A DNA stretch of 64,000 nucleotides from Pseudobdellovibrionaceae bacterium (GTDB lineage: Bacteria > Bdellovibrionota > Bdellovibrionia > Bdellovibrionales > UBA1609), in NCBI GenBank assembly GCA_023954155.1, contig JAMLIO010000001.1:1-64000 (forward strand). Direction: 5' to 3'. A program made the position numbers and the translations under genes. Positions within the stretch are counted from its first letter, which is position 1. The number at the start of each line of letters is the position of its first letter. This document shows positions 1-7,913 of this stretch, piece by piece. A model generated the notes under the pieces. It did no database searches, was not told where the DNA came from, and saw only the letters and a program-made list of their open reading frames with translations.

Positions 1-311
1 ATATTCCCCCCCCCCTGCTTGTATATCTTAATCTCATCAGAGGGTATGAGTGTCTGTCAATAAGAGGTCTTTACTCACGCAAAAGCTTTTGATTTTAGTG
101 TAAACGCGACTTTAGTCCTCCATATGACTTCTTGGGAAGCGAAGTTAATTTTTTTACTTATACAAAATTCAAAAATCTTTTCTCAAAACTAGTCTTATCT
201 CGTGCCCAAGTTACTTTGATATTTTAGTTTTGTTTTATAACATAAGCTCTATATTATTTATGAATCTATGAATCTGAGCAATTTACCATTTATGAAACAG
301 GGAGATATAAT
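1..311. other. Gene-free leader region with poly-C tract
   Basis: No ORF of merit is seen here. Positions 6-15 are a run of ten C residues, unusual in an A+T-rich intergenic region. The 3' part is very A+T rich and presumably holds the promoter of the lipoprotein gene that follows. A GGGAG ribosome binding site lies at about 300-304. Confidence 0.5.
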
Positions 312-1157
312 ATGAAGAAGTTTTTGATAGCGTTATCCTCATTATTGCTTTTAGGGGGATGCTTTGGTAGCAGCAATGGCAGAAGCAAGGATGGCATCAG
401 TTATAAATACCGTATAAGTTCTCCTGACGCTCATGGGATAGCCACTATCACAAGTAACTTCAGACTCCAGTGGAATGAGGCTGAAGACGGAACGATTTCT
501 GGCGTTTATATCAATGAAGATACAGAAGAAACACTTAATATTACTGGAACATCAGGTCCTTCTGGTCGCGCAATCACTGTGGGGCGCACCGAAGAGATCA
601 GCGGTGTACTCTACTTTGTATTTACTCTTCCAGCTGGCGACTTAAGTGGTGAAATCAGTATCAGCGTTGAAACTTACGATTCTTCAGATCAACTCGTTGA
701 TTCTGATACAGTGGATGTTATTGCTGAGACCGATGGTATAGAAGACGACGGTGGTGATGGCGGAGATGGTGGCGACGACGGGGACCCTAGCGGTACAATA
801 GTATATCAAAGTATCCATAATTGCACTAACGCTGGTACTGGCGGTGGGCCAAGTACTTATTCCGCCAATATTCGAGTTGAAATTACACCTGATGATACTG
901 AGTTTGGTTTTTCAGGAAGCTTGATTTACAGTGATGATAGGCCCAGCAGCTTTACACTAAATTCAATACCTTTTGTTGCACATGACCACTGCTCCCCTCT
1001 TGAGACTTGTTTTAAACACACATCACAACACGACGAGTTTTGGCTTAATATGCTTGGAAACTTTGAAACAGGTGGATTTTATGTGAATTTAAATTATTTT
1101 AATGACGATTACTCAGTCAACATCACATGTTCTACAAAATTGCCTGAGGTTCCATAA
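312..1157 (+). CDS. Two-domain secreted lipoprotein, unknown function
   Basis: The product has 281 residues. The N-terminus is a lipoprotein signal with lipobox LLGGC (Cys about residue 17), so it should be lipid-anchored in the envelope. Residues about 45-140 form a beta-rich domain containing LQWNEAEDGTISGV and LPAGDLSGEISI. A D/G-rich linker (about 143-158) leads to a second, cysteine-containing domain of about 120 residues. The first domain is clearly related to the single-domain lipoprotein on the minus strand at 36039-36485 (LLWNESED...GV, LPAGELSGDLLI), so this gene looks like that domain plus an added C-terminal module. I recognise no named family. A strong terminator follows. Confidence 0.85.
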   Translation: MKKFLIALSSLLLLGGCFGSSNGRSKDGISYKYRISSPDAHGIATITSNFRLQWNEAEDGTISGVYINEDTEETLNITGTSGPSGRAITVGRTEEISGVLYFVFTLPAGDLSGEISISVETYDSSDQLVDSDTVDVIAETDGIEDDGGDGGDGGDDGDPSGTIVYQSIHNCTNAGTGGGPSTYSANIRVEITPDDTEFGFSGSLIYSDDRPSSFTLNSIPFVAHDHCSPLETCFKHTSQHDEFWLNMLGNFETGGFYVNLNYFNDDYSVNITCSTKLPEVP

Positions 1158-1220
1158 GTAGTTCTAGTCCATTGATGGACTTAAGATTTTATAACACAAC
1201 AATAAAGTCTAGCTTTTAAT

Positions 1221-1253
1221 AAAAAACCCAGAATGTCTATTCTGGGTTTTTTT
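1221..1253. terminator. Bidirectional intrinsic terminator
   Basis: Stem AACCCAGAA / TTCTGGGTT, loop TGTCTA, flanked by an A run on the left and a T run on the right. It can therefore terminate both the plus-strand lipoprotein gene and the minus-strand gene pair that converges on it. Confidence 0.85.
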
Positions 1254-1274
1254 ATTTATGCATAATATTTTACT

Positions 1275-1628
1275 TTATTCTTCAACAACGATCACCATGT
1301 CTTCAAGAGTGTATTTTAAAGAATTGGTGTTTCTTATCATTTCTTTTATATTGTTTTCAGAAAACTCAGGGGAAGAATAACTTTGAAGCCAATTTCTATA
1401 GTCTTCAACTTCTTGAGCAGAAACTACAAGCTTAACATCATCCGCTTTCATTTTATGAGCTTCAAGGGTCTTTTTGATTGTTGTTTTAAAATAAGCAAAG
1501 TTATGTAGCTTATAAGCAAATACATGAGGCACAACCTTAAACTCAAATCTTTCGACCATACATGCACCAAAACTTATCTCTGGTGGTGGAACCATGTTTA
1601 TTCCAGTAAGATTAAGAGCTCTCCTCAT
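1275..1628 (-). CDS. Hypothetical protein, 117 aa
   Basis: I do not recognise this protein. It is acidic at the C-terminus (ends VIVVEE), with one cysteine and no evident signal peptide from this start. The start lies 4 bases after the stop of the 85-residue secreted protein upstream (1633-1890), so the two are likely co-transcribed and perhaps translationally coupled. No good ribosome binding site precedes ATG 1628. The internal Met12 or Met24 are alternatives, so the N-terminus is uncertain. The pair ends at the shared terminator near 1221-1253. Confidence 0.6.
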   Translation of the reverse strand: MRRALNLTGINMVPPPEISFGACMVERFEFKVVPHVFAYKLHNFAYFKTTIKKTLEAHKMKADDVKLVVSAQEVEDYRNWLQSYSSPEFSENNIKEMIRNTNSLKYTLEDMVIVVEE

Positions 1629-1632
1629 GGAT

Positions 1633-1890
1633 CTAGCCGCTGTACTGCAGTTGACACACGTAACCGTTTTTCTCTTGCTTTAAAGTATACGTAATCCCAT
1701 CTTGATTATTTGCTGTGTATTCATCACAGTTACTCTTTGTCACCTGGCCACCTTTAATGATGACTTCTGCTGGATGTGAATCCACTTTTTCAAACCTTTC
1801 TGCAGCAACTAGTACCAAATCCTCTGGGCTTTGTGCAAAACAGTTTAAAGCTGAAAACACAGTGATGAATGTTAAAACCATGGCCTTCAT
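1633..1890 (-). CDS. Small secreted hypothetical protein
   Basis: 85 residues. A clear signal peptide (hydrophobic stretch MVLTFITVFSALNC, cleavage near FAQ|SPED) leaves a mature periplasmic or secreted protein of about 65 residues with two cysteines (SNCDEY and YVCQL) that could form a disulphide. A good AAGGAG ribosome binding site precedes the start. No family recognised. First gene of a likely two-gene unit with 1275-1628. Confidence 0.75.
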   Translation of the reverse strand: MKAMVLTFITVFSALNCFAQSPEDLVLVAAERFEKVDSHPAEVIIKGGQVTKSNCDEYTANNQDGITYTLKQEKNGYVCQLQYSG

Positions 1891-2253
1891 AAAGACTCCT
1901 TATTTAAATTTATCTCTCTTAATCCCCCAAAATCTAGGCCGACGAATTAAGAAATAAAATACGACTTATAGGTCCTCTTTAAAGCAACGCCTGTGCCATA
2001 AGGTTGGAAAAACATACGCACCCGCCTCAGGAAAGAGACATATTTTGTCACCAGAGTCCTAATAACAAACAAAAACTGATTCTTCCTTTTTTTTGGTGAA
2101 AAAGAGGGGTGAATCCCAAAAGCGCTCGTGATTCTAAGTTTTCATGTTCTGGAGATGGGCTTTTATTGTTGTTATACTCTCTCTTGCTATAAAAAAACCC
2201 AATGTAGATGCATTGGGCTTATAAGAACACTTAAAGTATTTATTTACTTAGTT
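1891..2253. other. Intergenic region, mostly without recognised content
   Basis: No supported gene. It should hold the promoter of the minus-strand gene at 1633-1890. The right end contains the terminator of the DUF4087 gene (2190-2218). ORFs on the opposite strand here look like chance frames. Confidence 0.4.
2190..2218 (-). terminator. Intrinsic terminator of the DUF4087 gene
   Basis: On the minus strand, stem GCCCAATG / CATTGGGT is followed directly by a run of seven T residues, about 35 bases after the stop of the gene at 2254-2592. Confidence 0.8.
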
Positions 2254-2592
2254 TTAAAGATTGGGGTCTTCCAGACAAACTTTTAAGTTTTTTACTGAAC
2301 TTGAAACAATCTCTTTTACTAGTTGCCTCTTTACATCAAATGATCCCGTAATACATCCACACCAGTACCCATAATTACCGTTTGTTCGTACCATTTGCTC
2401 ATCTGTCGGGTACGCTTCAATATCGCCCTTGGCTTGATATCCACCTTGCACGCTGATAATCCATTGTCCATCAGCATCATCAATCCAGTAGTTTGCAGGC
2501 GTTGGGTTCCAAATCCACCCACAACGAGTTACGTTTTTTGCGAAAACGGGGCTTGCTAAAGTTATGGTTAAAAATGCAATGAGTAATCTCAT
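2254..2592 (-). CDS. DUF4087 family secreted protein
   Basis: 112 residues with an N-terminal signal peptide (MRLLIAFLTITLASPVFAK). The mature protein carries the signature I associate with DUF4087: RCGWIWNPTPANYW, then DGQWIISVQGGYQA, then NGNYGYWCGC. Four conserved cysteines are present, consistent with a disulphide-bonded periplasmic protein. The molecular role of this family is not known. A strong AGGAGG ribosome binding site lies upstream and a terminator downstream, so the gene is probably monocistronic. Confidence 0.85.
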   Translation of the reverse strand: MRLLIAFLTITLASPVFAKNVTRCGWIWNPTPANYWIDDADGQWIISVQGGYQAKGDIEAYPTDEQMVRTNGNYGYWCGCITGSFDVKRQLVKEIVSSSVKNLKVCLEDPNL

Positions 2593-2658
2593 AAAAGCCT
2601 CCTAGTTATAAGCTTTCTATTTACGTTAGGGTTTGTTTATTGCTTGTAGTTGCTGAGG

Positions 2659-3237
2659 TCAAGAACCAGATACGCAAACCCTAAGAGCTTTTGCAGAATT
2701 GTTTAAAATCGCACAGATTTCAGCTCGCCAGCTTAGAGGAAAGTCTAAGCCATGGTTTAAGTTTTCTAGGATTTCTTTGGGATTGTAATCAATAACGACC
2801 TCTTGGCCTGTGCTTTGTCTTTTAAAACGAATCAGACTTGGGGCCAAATCTTTGTGTCCAAAGCTTAGTAGGTCCCTTCTTACAAAATTTCCTCCTAGCC
2901 CAGGAAACCCAAGGTCACCCCATGCCCCCGTAATATAGCTTATGATTTGTGATTTAGGGCCTGCTGCTCTTTCTAGTTCAGAGCCAAATTCAACCACAAC
3001 ATCCCCTCTGTGACATATATGATCTTCTGGGAACAATTCTAGGATCGCAGCCTCTACGGTTAAGAACGCTCCTGTACTGGCATGACAGGCGTGTCCCGCG
3101 AGCCTGTAGCAGTCCAGCAGTGATCTTTCGTACCTGTAAAGAGTTTCATCAGCAGCTAAAAATTCTGCAAAGGGGTCGTAAAGTTGGATCTTTCTTTTTT
3201 CGGCTAGCGCTTCGAGTGTGTCGGTGTTTTTATTCAT
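2659..3237 (-). CDS. FmdE-like metal-binding domain protein (tentative)
   Basis: 192 residues, no signal peptide, so cytoplasmic. The stretch AGHACHASTGAFLTVEAAI (about residues 47-65) resembles the His/Cys-Gly entry motif of the FmdE family (formylmethanofuran dehydrogenase subunit E-like). The later ITGAWGDLGFPGLGGNFV and the STGQEVVIDYNP strand fit the same fold order. FmdE-like proteins outside methanogens are poorly characterised and often bind metal; no methanofuran pathway is implied. The ribosome binding site (AGGGGGGA) is good. The family call rests on pattern memory only. Confidence 0.55.
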   Translation of the reverse strand: MNKNTDTLEALAEKRKIQLYDPFAEFLAADETLYRYERSLLDCYRLAGHACHASTGAFLTVEAAILELFPEDHICHRGDVVVEFGSELERAAGPKSQIISYITGAWGDLGFPGLGGNFVRRDLLSFGHKDLAPSLIRFKRQSTGQEVVIDYNPKEILENLNHGLDFPLSWRAEICAILNNSAKALRVCVSGS

Positions 3238-3385
3238 AGGTCCCCCTATTAAATTACAGGGGCATCATAGACCTGATTTTGGACTTGGCAATAAAAATCT
3301 AAGTTACTTTTGGCAAGAGTTCATTCAAATCGCCAACCCTTTTCTGGCTGGCATCCCTCGTTCAGAAGTTGCTTATTGGTCGGAT

Positions 3386-3734
3386 TGGTGGAGGCGGGGG
3401 GAGTCGAACCCCCGTCCGCAAGCGGTCCACATTAAGGCAAAGCTACATACTTAGTTTGTGGTTTATGACGGCTAGATAACGGGCACAAACACCCTTTATT
3501 TAGCCCTTCTCTGAAAAGTTTAAACCTGTACGTCCAGAGAAGCCGCAAAGGTCGAGGTCTCTAAAGTTGCGCCAAGTTTACACACGAAACCAAAGTGTAA
3601 GTTGACGAGCGGCTTATATTAAGCTGCTAATGCGTAATCGTTGCCAATTACAAAATGCACGTTTTTACGAGGTCCTCATGCGCCCCGGTATGCTCCTTAA
3701 GCTTCAGCACCCACGTCGAAGCCATTACGCCCCC
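3386..3734 (-). ncRNA. ssrA: tmRNA (SsrA)
   Basis: The minus strand begins GGGGGCG and ends CGCCTCCACCA. The seven-base acceptor stem pairs fully with one G-U, and CCA is encoded. The T-arm sequence (GGTTCGACTCC within a C/G-rich stem) and the 5' sequence ATGGCTTCGACGTGGGTGC are typical of one-piece tmRNA; total length is 349 nt. The tag frame lies at 3645-3619: GGC AAC GAT TAC GCA TTA GCA GCT TAA, giving GNDYALAA. tmRNA rescues stalled ribosomes and adds this degradation tag for ClpXP-type proteases. The resume codon GGC (Gly) differs from the usual GCA (Ala). I recall the same octapeptide for Bdellovibrio. Confidence 0.95.
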
Positions 3735-3919
3735 AATTTAAAAAACTAAGGACATTCACCAAATCGCAAAATAACACACCCCTCCCCCAAAAGCTACCAC
3801 AAGCCATCATCCTCAACTTGTGCTAATCTCACCCAAGCACTGCGAAGCTCAGTTTCAGGCTGTTAAATCCACCCCTATAAACATGAATTCGCGTTAAGAC
3901 CCTAAACCCAGGAGGACTC

Positions 3920-4570
3920 ATGTCTGCAAAACTCCAACTTTATTCCCTGGCCACACCCAACGGCCAAAAAGTCTCTATCGCCCTGGAAGAAATGGGCCTT
4001 GACTACGAAGCCCATCGCATTGACATCCTAAAGGGCGACCAATTTAAACCCGATTTTATTGCCATCAACCCGAACTCTAAAATCCCCGCCCTTGTGGATC
4101 CAGAAGGCGACAATGGCAAACCTCTTAATATTTTTGAGTCAGGGGCGATTCTTGTTTACCTCGCCGAAAAGTCAGGAAAGTTTTTACCTAAAGACCCCGC
4201 AGAGCGCTCAAAGACTTTACAATGGCTGTTCTTTCAAATGGGCGGAGCAGGCCCTATGTTTGGCCAATTTGGACACTTCTTTAAGTACGCCAAAGACAAG
4301 TGCGATCACCCCTACCCTTTAGAGCGATACAAAAATGAAAGCCAAAGACTTTTGCAAGTCATTGACACCCAATTAGAAAAAAACAAATTCATTGCTGGCG
4401 ACGAACTCACGATTGCTGACATGGCTCTGGCACCTTGGATTGCTTGTCTTTCCAAGTTTTATAACGCGGATGAAATTTTAGAACTGAGTAAGTTTGAACA
4501 CATCAACGCATGGATGGAAACCCTGTGGAGTCGCCCTGGATTTAAAAAAGGAGCGGAAGTTTGCGCTTAA
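3920..4570 (+). CDS. Glutathione S-transferase, YfcG/Ure2p-like
   Basis: 216 residues, a complete cytosolic GST. The N-terminal thioredoxin-like domain has the nu/Ure2p-type start TPNGQKVSIALEE and the cis-proline region NPNSKIPALVD, followed by ESGAILVYLAEK. The all-helical C-terminal domain contains the conserved N-cap motif (GDELTIADMALAPW). YfcG-type enzymes show disulphide reductase and peroxidase activity with glutathione. A strong AGGAGG site precedes ATG 3920. A stem-loop at 4570-4599 probably ends the transcript. Confidence 0.9.
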   Translation: MSAKLQLYSLATPNGQKVSIALEEMGLDYEAHRIDILKGDQFKPDFIAINPNSKIPALVDPEGDNGKPLNIFESGAILVYLAEKSGKFLPKDPAERSKTLQWLFFQMGGAGPMFGQFGHFFKYAKDKCDHPYPLERYKNESQRLLQVIDTQLEKNKFIAGDELTIADMALAPWIACLSKFYNADEILELSKFEHINAWMETLWSRPGFKKGAEVCA

Positions 4571-4599
4571 TGGATTTCTGTCTGCAACAGTAAATCCAT
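4570..4599 (+). terminator. Stem-loop after the GST gene, possible terminator
   Basis: ATGGATTT pairs with AAATCCAT, and an inner CTGT/ACAG extends the stem. The following tract is T-rich but interrupted (ATTCTTCT), so termination may be partial. Confidence 0.5.
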
Positions 4600-4730
4600 A
4601 TTCTTCTAAAACTTAGTGGTTCACACGACGTAGGGTTGTTCCAAAAACGAGTGAGCCACTTTCATCAGAGGATTTTAGTCTGTATTTTAAACCTTGTTGA
4701 CAAAGTACGCCCCATCTCATTACTGTTAGA

Positions 4731-4866
4731 GACAGTTAGGGAGTAGTCAGTTGCCTCCGCGCAAAGGGTGTATCGACATAATGGGACAATAATCCCCGGT
4801 ACCTCCACAAGAACCCTTCTTGTTGACGAGACTAGCACAGGTAATTTTACATTGCCGTGTAGTCTC
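4731..4866 (+). promoter_or_regulatory. yybP-ykoY (manganese) riboswitch upstream of mntP
   Basis: The leader contains the elements I know from the yybP-ykoY class: GGGAGTAG at 4739-4746, TCGACATAA around 4782-4791 and GACGAGA at 4825-4831. A P1 helix is possible between GTTAG (4735-4739) and CTAGC (4832-4836). A competing hairpin, GAGACTAGCAC (4828-4838) with GTGTAGTCTC (4857-4866), would consume the 3' strand of P1, as expected for an expression platform. Downstream, ACCTCAC (4879-4885) can pair with GTGAG (4903-4907) just before the mntP start. The class binds Mn2+ and switches on Mn2+ export genes, which fits the next gene. No covariance search was run. Confidence 0.75.
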
Positions 4867-4912
4867 GTACCACCACAGACCTCACGGCACATAAAACATG
4901 CAGTGAGAGCAC

Positions 4913-5476
4913 ATGATAGATTTTATTGAAGTTGTCACATTTAGCTTGGTCCTAAGCACAGACTCCTTTTCTGCGGCCTTAGCTATGGGAACTCGTCCCC
5001 ATAAACTCAGTGACACTTTAAAATTCGCTTTTGCTTCTAGTGGAGCTGAAGTTTTAGTTCTACTTTTAGGCGCCCTTGCTGGAGCCAGCATTGTCACGCA
5101 ATTTGATTTTATTGATCACTGGCTGTCCTTTGCCTTACTTGCAGTTGTTGCAGTTCACATGGCTTTTGAGGCGATCAAAGAATTACGCCAGGACAATAGC
5201 GCGAGCAAACCCAAAAAGTTTCATAACTTTTTTAAAATTCTTATCGTGTCTTTTGCAACCAGCTTGGACTCGTTTGTGGTGGGGGTCACTTTAGGGGTGC
5301 AAGAAAAATCCCTAACGCCTTTTATACTGTGTGTGGGAATCTGTGTCTTTGTCCTGACCCTCGTGGGAATGAAAATCTCAAAGACCACATCCGATAGTTT
5401 AGGTCCCATTTTTAGTCTTATTGGTTCGGGAATTTTATTACTCTTAGCATTTAAATTTTTAATTGAAGGTTTGTAA
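4913..5476 (+). CDS. mntP: Manganese efflux pump MntP
   Basis: 187 residues, the normal size for MntP (YebN). It is a six-helix inner-membrane protein with the two internally repeated acidic motifs, STDSFSAALAMG near residue 20 and TSLDSFVVGVTLG near residue 118, which carry the family's conserved Asp residues. It exports Mn2+ when intracellular levels are high. The preceding leader has the features of a Mn2+ riboswitch, so expression is probably induced by Mn2+. The ribosome binding site is weak (GTGAGAG) and lies in a possible hairpin, consistent with translational control. A lipoprotein gene and a cytochrome gene follow closely. Confidence 0.92.
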   Translation: MIDFIEVVTFSLVLSTDSFSAALAMGTRPHKLSDTLKFAFASSGAEVLVLLLGALAGASIVTQFDFIDHWLSFALLAVVAVHMAFEAIKELRQDNSASKPKKFHNFFKILIVSFATSLDSFVVGVTLGVQEKSLTPFILCVGICVFVLTLVGMKISKTTSDSLGPIFSLIGSGILLLLAFKFLIEGL

Positions 5477-5491
5477 ACAAAGGAGTCAAAA

Positions 5492-5770
5492 ATGAAAACA
5501 CAACTGGCCATCTTAGCTATGGTTTTATTCGCAGCCACATCGTGCACCAAAAAACATGGGCACACTCACTGCACAGACGAAGACCAAAGCACTTGGCAAG
5601 ATCAAGAGGCTTTTCAGCAAAACCTCGTAGAGCAAGGTTACAGAATCAATGAATTCAAAGTGACTAAAGGCAACTGCTACGAGATTTATGGTTGGGATAA
5701 AGAGCAAAACAAAGTGGAAATCTATTTTAACCCCATTGATGGCTCTATCGTAAAACAAAAATCTCAGTGA
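5492..5770 (+). CDS. PepSY-domain lipoprotein
   Basis: 92 residues. Lipobox AATSC (Cys about 18) is followed by a His-rich stretch KKHGHTHC that could bind metal. The C-terminal half (GYRINEFKVTKGNCYEIYGW...VEIYFNPIDGSIV) is a single PepSY-type domain of the kind found next to cytochrome b561 genes. It starts 15 bases after mntP and overlaps the cytochrome b561 gene by 4 bases, so the three probably form one operon. Proposed role: a periplasmic accessory of the downstream cytochrome; this is inference from neighbourhood. Confidence 0.8.
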   Translation: MKTQLAILAMVLFAATSCTKKHGHTHCTDEDQSTWQDQEAFQQNLVEQGYRINEFKVTKGNCYEIYGWDKEQNKVEIYFNPIDGSIVKQKSQ

Positions 5771-6192
5771 TGTCAGCGGCAAGATTAGCTCCCCTTTTTC
5801 GAGCTCTACATTGGGGCGTGGCTCTGACCATTTTGCTTAATGCTTATGTGCTTGAGGCGGGCGATCCGCCTCATAAGTATATAGGATACCTGTGCGTGGC
5901 ACTTGTCGTTCTTAGGCTTGCGCTTTCTAAAAAAAGAACCGCAACCCACTACAACCCCAACGCCATTTACATCTATGGTTTGATTTGGCTTGCAATTTTT
6001 GGGTTAGGCCTTACAGGTTTTATGATGGGCCTTGATCGGTTTTGGGGAAACACCACTCTAGAGCAGATCCATGGCACCATCGCCAATGTCATCTTAGTTC
6101 TTGTGCTGATCCATTTAATAGGTGTGTTTTTTGATGCCTACAAACATAAACGCCGCACTTGGATGGTGATGATCACGGGGGACAAAGAGTAG
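5767..6192 (+). CDS. Short cytochrome b561-family membrane protein
   Basis: 141 residues, four predicted transmembrane helices, shorter than the usual 170-190. Candidate haem ligands are His15 in ALHW, His in DPPHKYIGY and the paired His residues in LEQIHGTIAN and LVLIHLIGV. The family moves electrons across or within the inner membrane using b-type haems. The start (ATGATG) overlaps the TGA stop of the PepSY gene, indicating translational coupling. The tandem PepSY plus b561 pair suggests a small ferric reductase or haem-electron module. Confidence 0.8.
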   Translation: MMSAARLAPLFRALHWGVALTILLNAYVLEAGDPPHKYIGYLCVALVVLRLALSKKRTATHYNPNAIYIYGLIWLAIFGLGLTGFMMGLDRFWGNTTLEQIHGTIANVILVLVLIHLIGVFFDAYKHKRRTWMVMITGDKE

Positions 6193-6326
6193 CTATCACT
6201 GGCAACCGATAAACTTTCTATTGTAGAATCCGATTTAACGCAAAAACCCTACCACCTACGTCTAAATGTGGCACGAGGGTAACTACTATTACCTAAAGCA
6301 ACACACCACCCAATCACAGACCTCTT

Positions 6327-6689
6327 TTACTGAGGAGCAGGAATCTCAAACAAGTCTGCTATGGCCTGTTCAAAGCCTTCCTCTTGGATTAAGCCTGTGT
6401 TCATGGCGGGCTCACCCTTTAGGGGAATGAATAAAATACTAGGGATACTGCGAATCTCGAAAATGGCGGCAAGCTCTGGGCTAGCTTCTGTATCTACTTT
6501 GTACACATCCACAAGTCCTTTATATTTTTCTGCCATGTCCTCAAGGATGGGCATTTGCATTCTGCATGGACCACACCAGTCGGCATAAAAATCAATAATC
6601 ACTGGACGCTCGCCTGTGTAGTTCCATTCTTTATTTGTTTCATAATCAAAAATTTTTTCTTTAAATGTAGTCACATGCAAAACTTCCAC
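6327..6689 (-). CDS. Thioredoxin
   Basis: Classical thioredoxin fold with active site WCGPC, the downstream VYKVDTE strand and the cis-proline motif SIPSILF. Catalyses dithiol-disulphide exchange in the cytoplasm. The open frame runs upstream to ATG 6728 (133 aa), but that start has no ribosome binding site and lies only 30 bases from the divergent gene. GTG 6689 has AAGGAG five bases upstream and gives VEVLHVTTFKEK, matching where thioredoxins normally begin, so I prefer a protein of about 120 residues. A segment between residues 19 and 30 (DYETNKEWNYTG) is slightly longer than in TrxA. Confidence 0.88.
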   Translation of the reverse strand: MEVLHVTTFKEKIFDYETNKEWNYTGERPVIIDFYADWCGPCRMQMPILEDMAEKYKGLVDVYKVDTEASPELAAIFEIRSIPSILFIPLKGEPAMNTGLIQEEGFEQAIADLFEIPAPQ

Positions 6690-6758
6690 GTCCACTCCTT
6701 GGTTACTCCACTCATTTAGGTGTTTCATTATAAATGACTTTCGGTTAATCTGAAAGCT

Positions 6759-7328
6759 ATGAGATTTAAATTTTACATCTTTTTTGTTTCTAGCTTTTTA
6801 ATTTTTGTCACTTCTCTAGGCTGTAGCAAAGACAGCGCAAGCACTCACAACCTCACAGCACCTGTGATCGAAAAATTAAGCTCTTTAAATGCCTTAAGAG
6901 AAGGGCTGGCGGCATCTATTGACGCTAATGCGCCCATTACTCCAGACACTTTTAAAACCACATGTATGCCCGTTGGAATGGAATACAAAAGGTGGTCAGA
7001 CTCCCAGGGGTTTACGTCTAAACAGGTCTCCGACAAAAACCGCAATCCTTTACATTCCCCCAATGCCACTGAAGAAAAGATCATCGCCGAATTTCAAAAT
7101 CAGAACACACTTAAACACAAGGTTGTGACCACTACCGAGGGAACTTTTGTTTATCATAGAATCAACGTCACCTCTGCTTGCCTGCACTGTCATGGCTCTA
7201 AAGACATGCGACCTGATTTTATTAAAACCAAGTACCCAAAAGACAAAGCCTATGATTATAAGGAAGGGGATTTTCGTGGCATATACTCTGTTTTTATCCC
7301 TAAAGTCTTACCCAAAACACAAAATTAA
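6759..7328 (+). CDS. DUF3365/Tll0287-like haem-binding lipoprotein
   Basis: 189 residues. Lipoprotein signal with SLGC lipobox, then a sensor-like domain ending in the c-type haem motif CLHCH (about residues 145-149) inside SACLHCHGSKDMRPDFI. This layout is typical of the Tll0287-like family (DUF3365), extracytoplasmic haem proteins with a possible sensing or redox role. Divergent from the thioredoxin gene and followed 21 bases later by a TlpA-like thioredoxin, so the three neighbours suggest a periplasmic redox theme, including cytochrome c handling. Confidence 0.85.
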   Translation: MRFKFYIFFVSSFLIFVTSLGCSKDSASTHNLTAPVIEKLSSLNALREGLAASIDANAPITPDTFKTTCMPVGMEYKRWSDSQGFTSKQVSDKNRNPLHSPNATEEKIIAEFQNQNTLKHKVVTTTEGTFVYHRINVTSACLHCHGSKDMRPDFIKTKYPKDKAYDYKEGDFRGIYSVFIPKVLPKTQN

Positions 7329-7349
7329 CCCACAATAGTTTTAAACATT

Positions 7350-7859
7350 ATGAACTTTAAAAACAAAAAAATCTTCAGTATTGACAACCTACTTTTTGTT
7401 ATCGCCCTTCTGGTGATCGTTTTTATCATCATTCCTCGTGCATGGAAGAATTTCTTACTGCAAGGTCAAGAGGCTGCAAAGATTGTAAATCTCGTAAGCA
7501 TTCACAACGAACCCTTAGAGATAACTCCTCCCTACGCACTCGTATTTTGGGCCACGTGGTGTAAACCCTGTGATATCGAACTGGGGCGCATTCAATCTAT
7601 GATTGAAGAAAATAAAATTCCACAAAATAAAGTTATCGCGGTGGCTGTGGATGACCACCTCAAACCCATTTTAGAGGCCCAAGCAAAAAGAAATTACAGT
7701 TTCCCCATAGTATGGGATGAAGATCAGAGCTTAAGCTCAATGTACCAAGTCCAAGGCACACCCACCATTTTAGTCATTCAAAAGGACAACACCATAAAGT
7801 GGGCTACAACGGGACTGAGTCCACTTTTAAAATTAAGACTGCAAAGTTATCTGAATTAA
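7350..7859 (+). CDS. TlpA/ResA-like membrane-anchored thioredoxin
   Basis: 169 residues. A single N-terminal transmembrane helix (LLFVIALLVIVFIIIP) anchors a periplasmic thioredoxin domain with active site WCKPC preceded by VFWAT, the strand PQNKVIAVAVDD and cis-proline segment VQGTPTILV. Such proteins reduce disulphides outside the inner membrane, for example in apocytochrome c maturation. It follows the haem lipoprotein gene by 21 bases and is probably in the same operon; a CxxCH protein next to a TlpA-type reductase is a sensible pairing. No clear ribosome binding site. Confidence 0.87.
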   Translation: MNFKNKKIFSIDNLLFVIALLVIVFIIIPRAWKNFLLQGQEAAKIVNLVSIHNEPLEITPPYALVFWATWCKPCDIELGRIQSMIEENKIPQNKVIAVAVDDHLKPILEAQAKRNYSFPIVWDEDQSLSSMYQVQGTPTILVIQKDNTIKWATTGLSPLLKLRLQSYLN

Positions 7860-7880
7860 AAACCTTACCCTTACAAAATA

Positions 7881-7908
7881 AAAAAAGGCGGCCCCTTTAA
7901 AGCCGCCA
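7881..7908 (-). terminator. Intrinsic terminator of the small minus-strand unit
   Basis: On the minus strand GGCGGC pairs with GCCGCC (positions 7887-7907) and is followed by six T residues and then ATTTT. The T run is on the minus side, so it ends a minus-strand transcript, not the TlpA-like gene. Confidence 0.85.
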
Positions 7909-7913
7909 GTGTG

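Noticed and set aside
3218-3454. ORF of 78 aa on the plus strand across the 3' end of ssrA
   Set aside because: It runs through the tmRNA acceptor and T-arm sequence on the opposite strand and has no ribosome site; a chance frame.
4665-5097. Minus-strand ORFs (75 and 71 aa) in and after the mntP leader
   Set aside because: They lie antisense to the riboswitch and mntP, have no homology pattern, and the leader is better explained as RNA.
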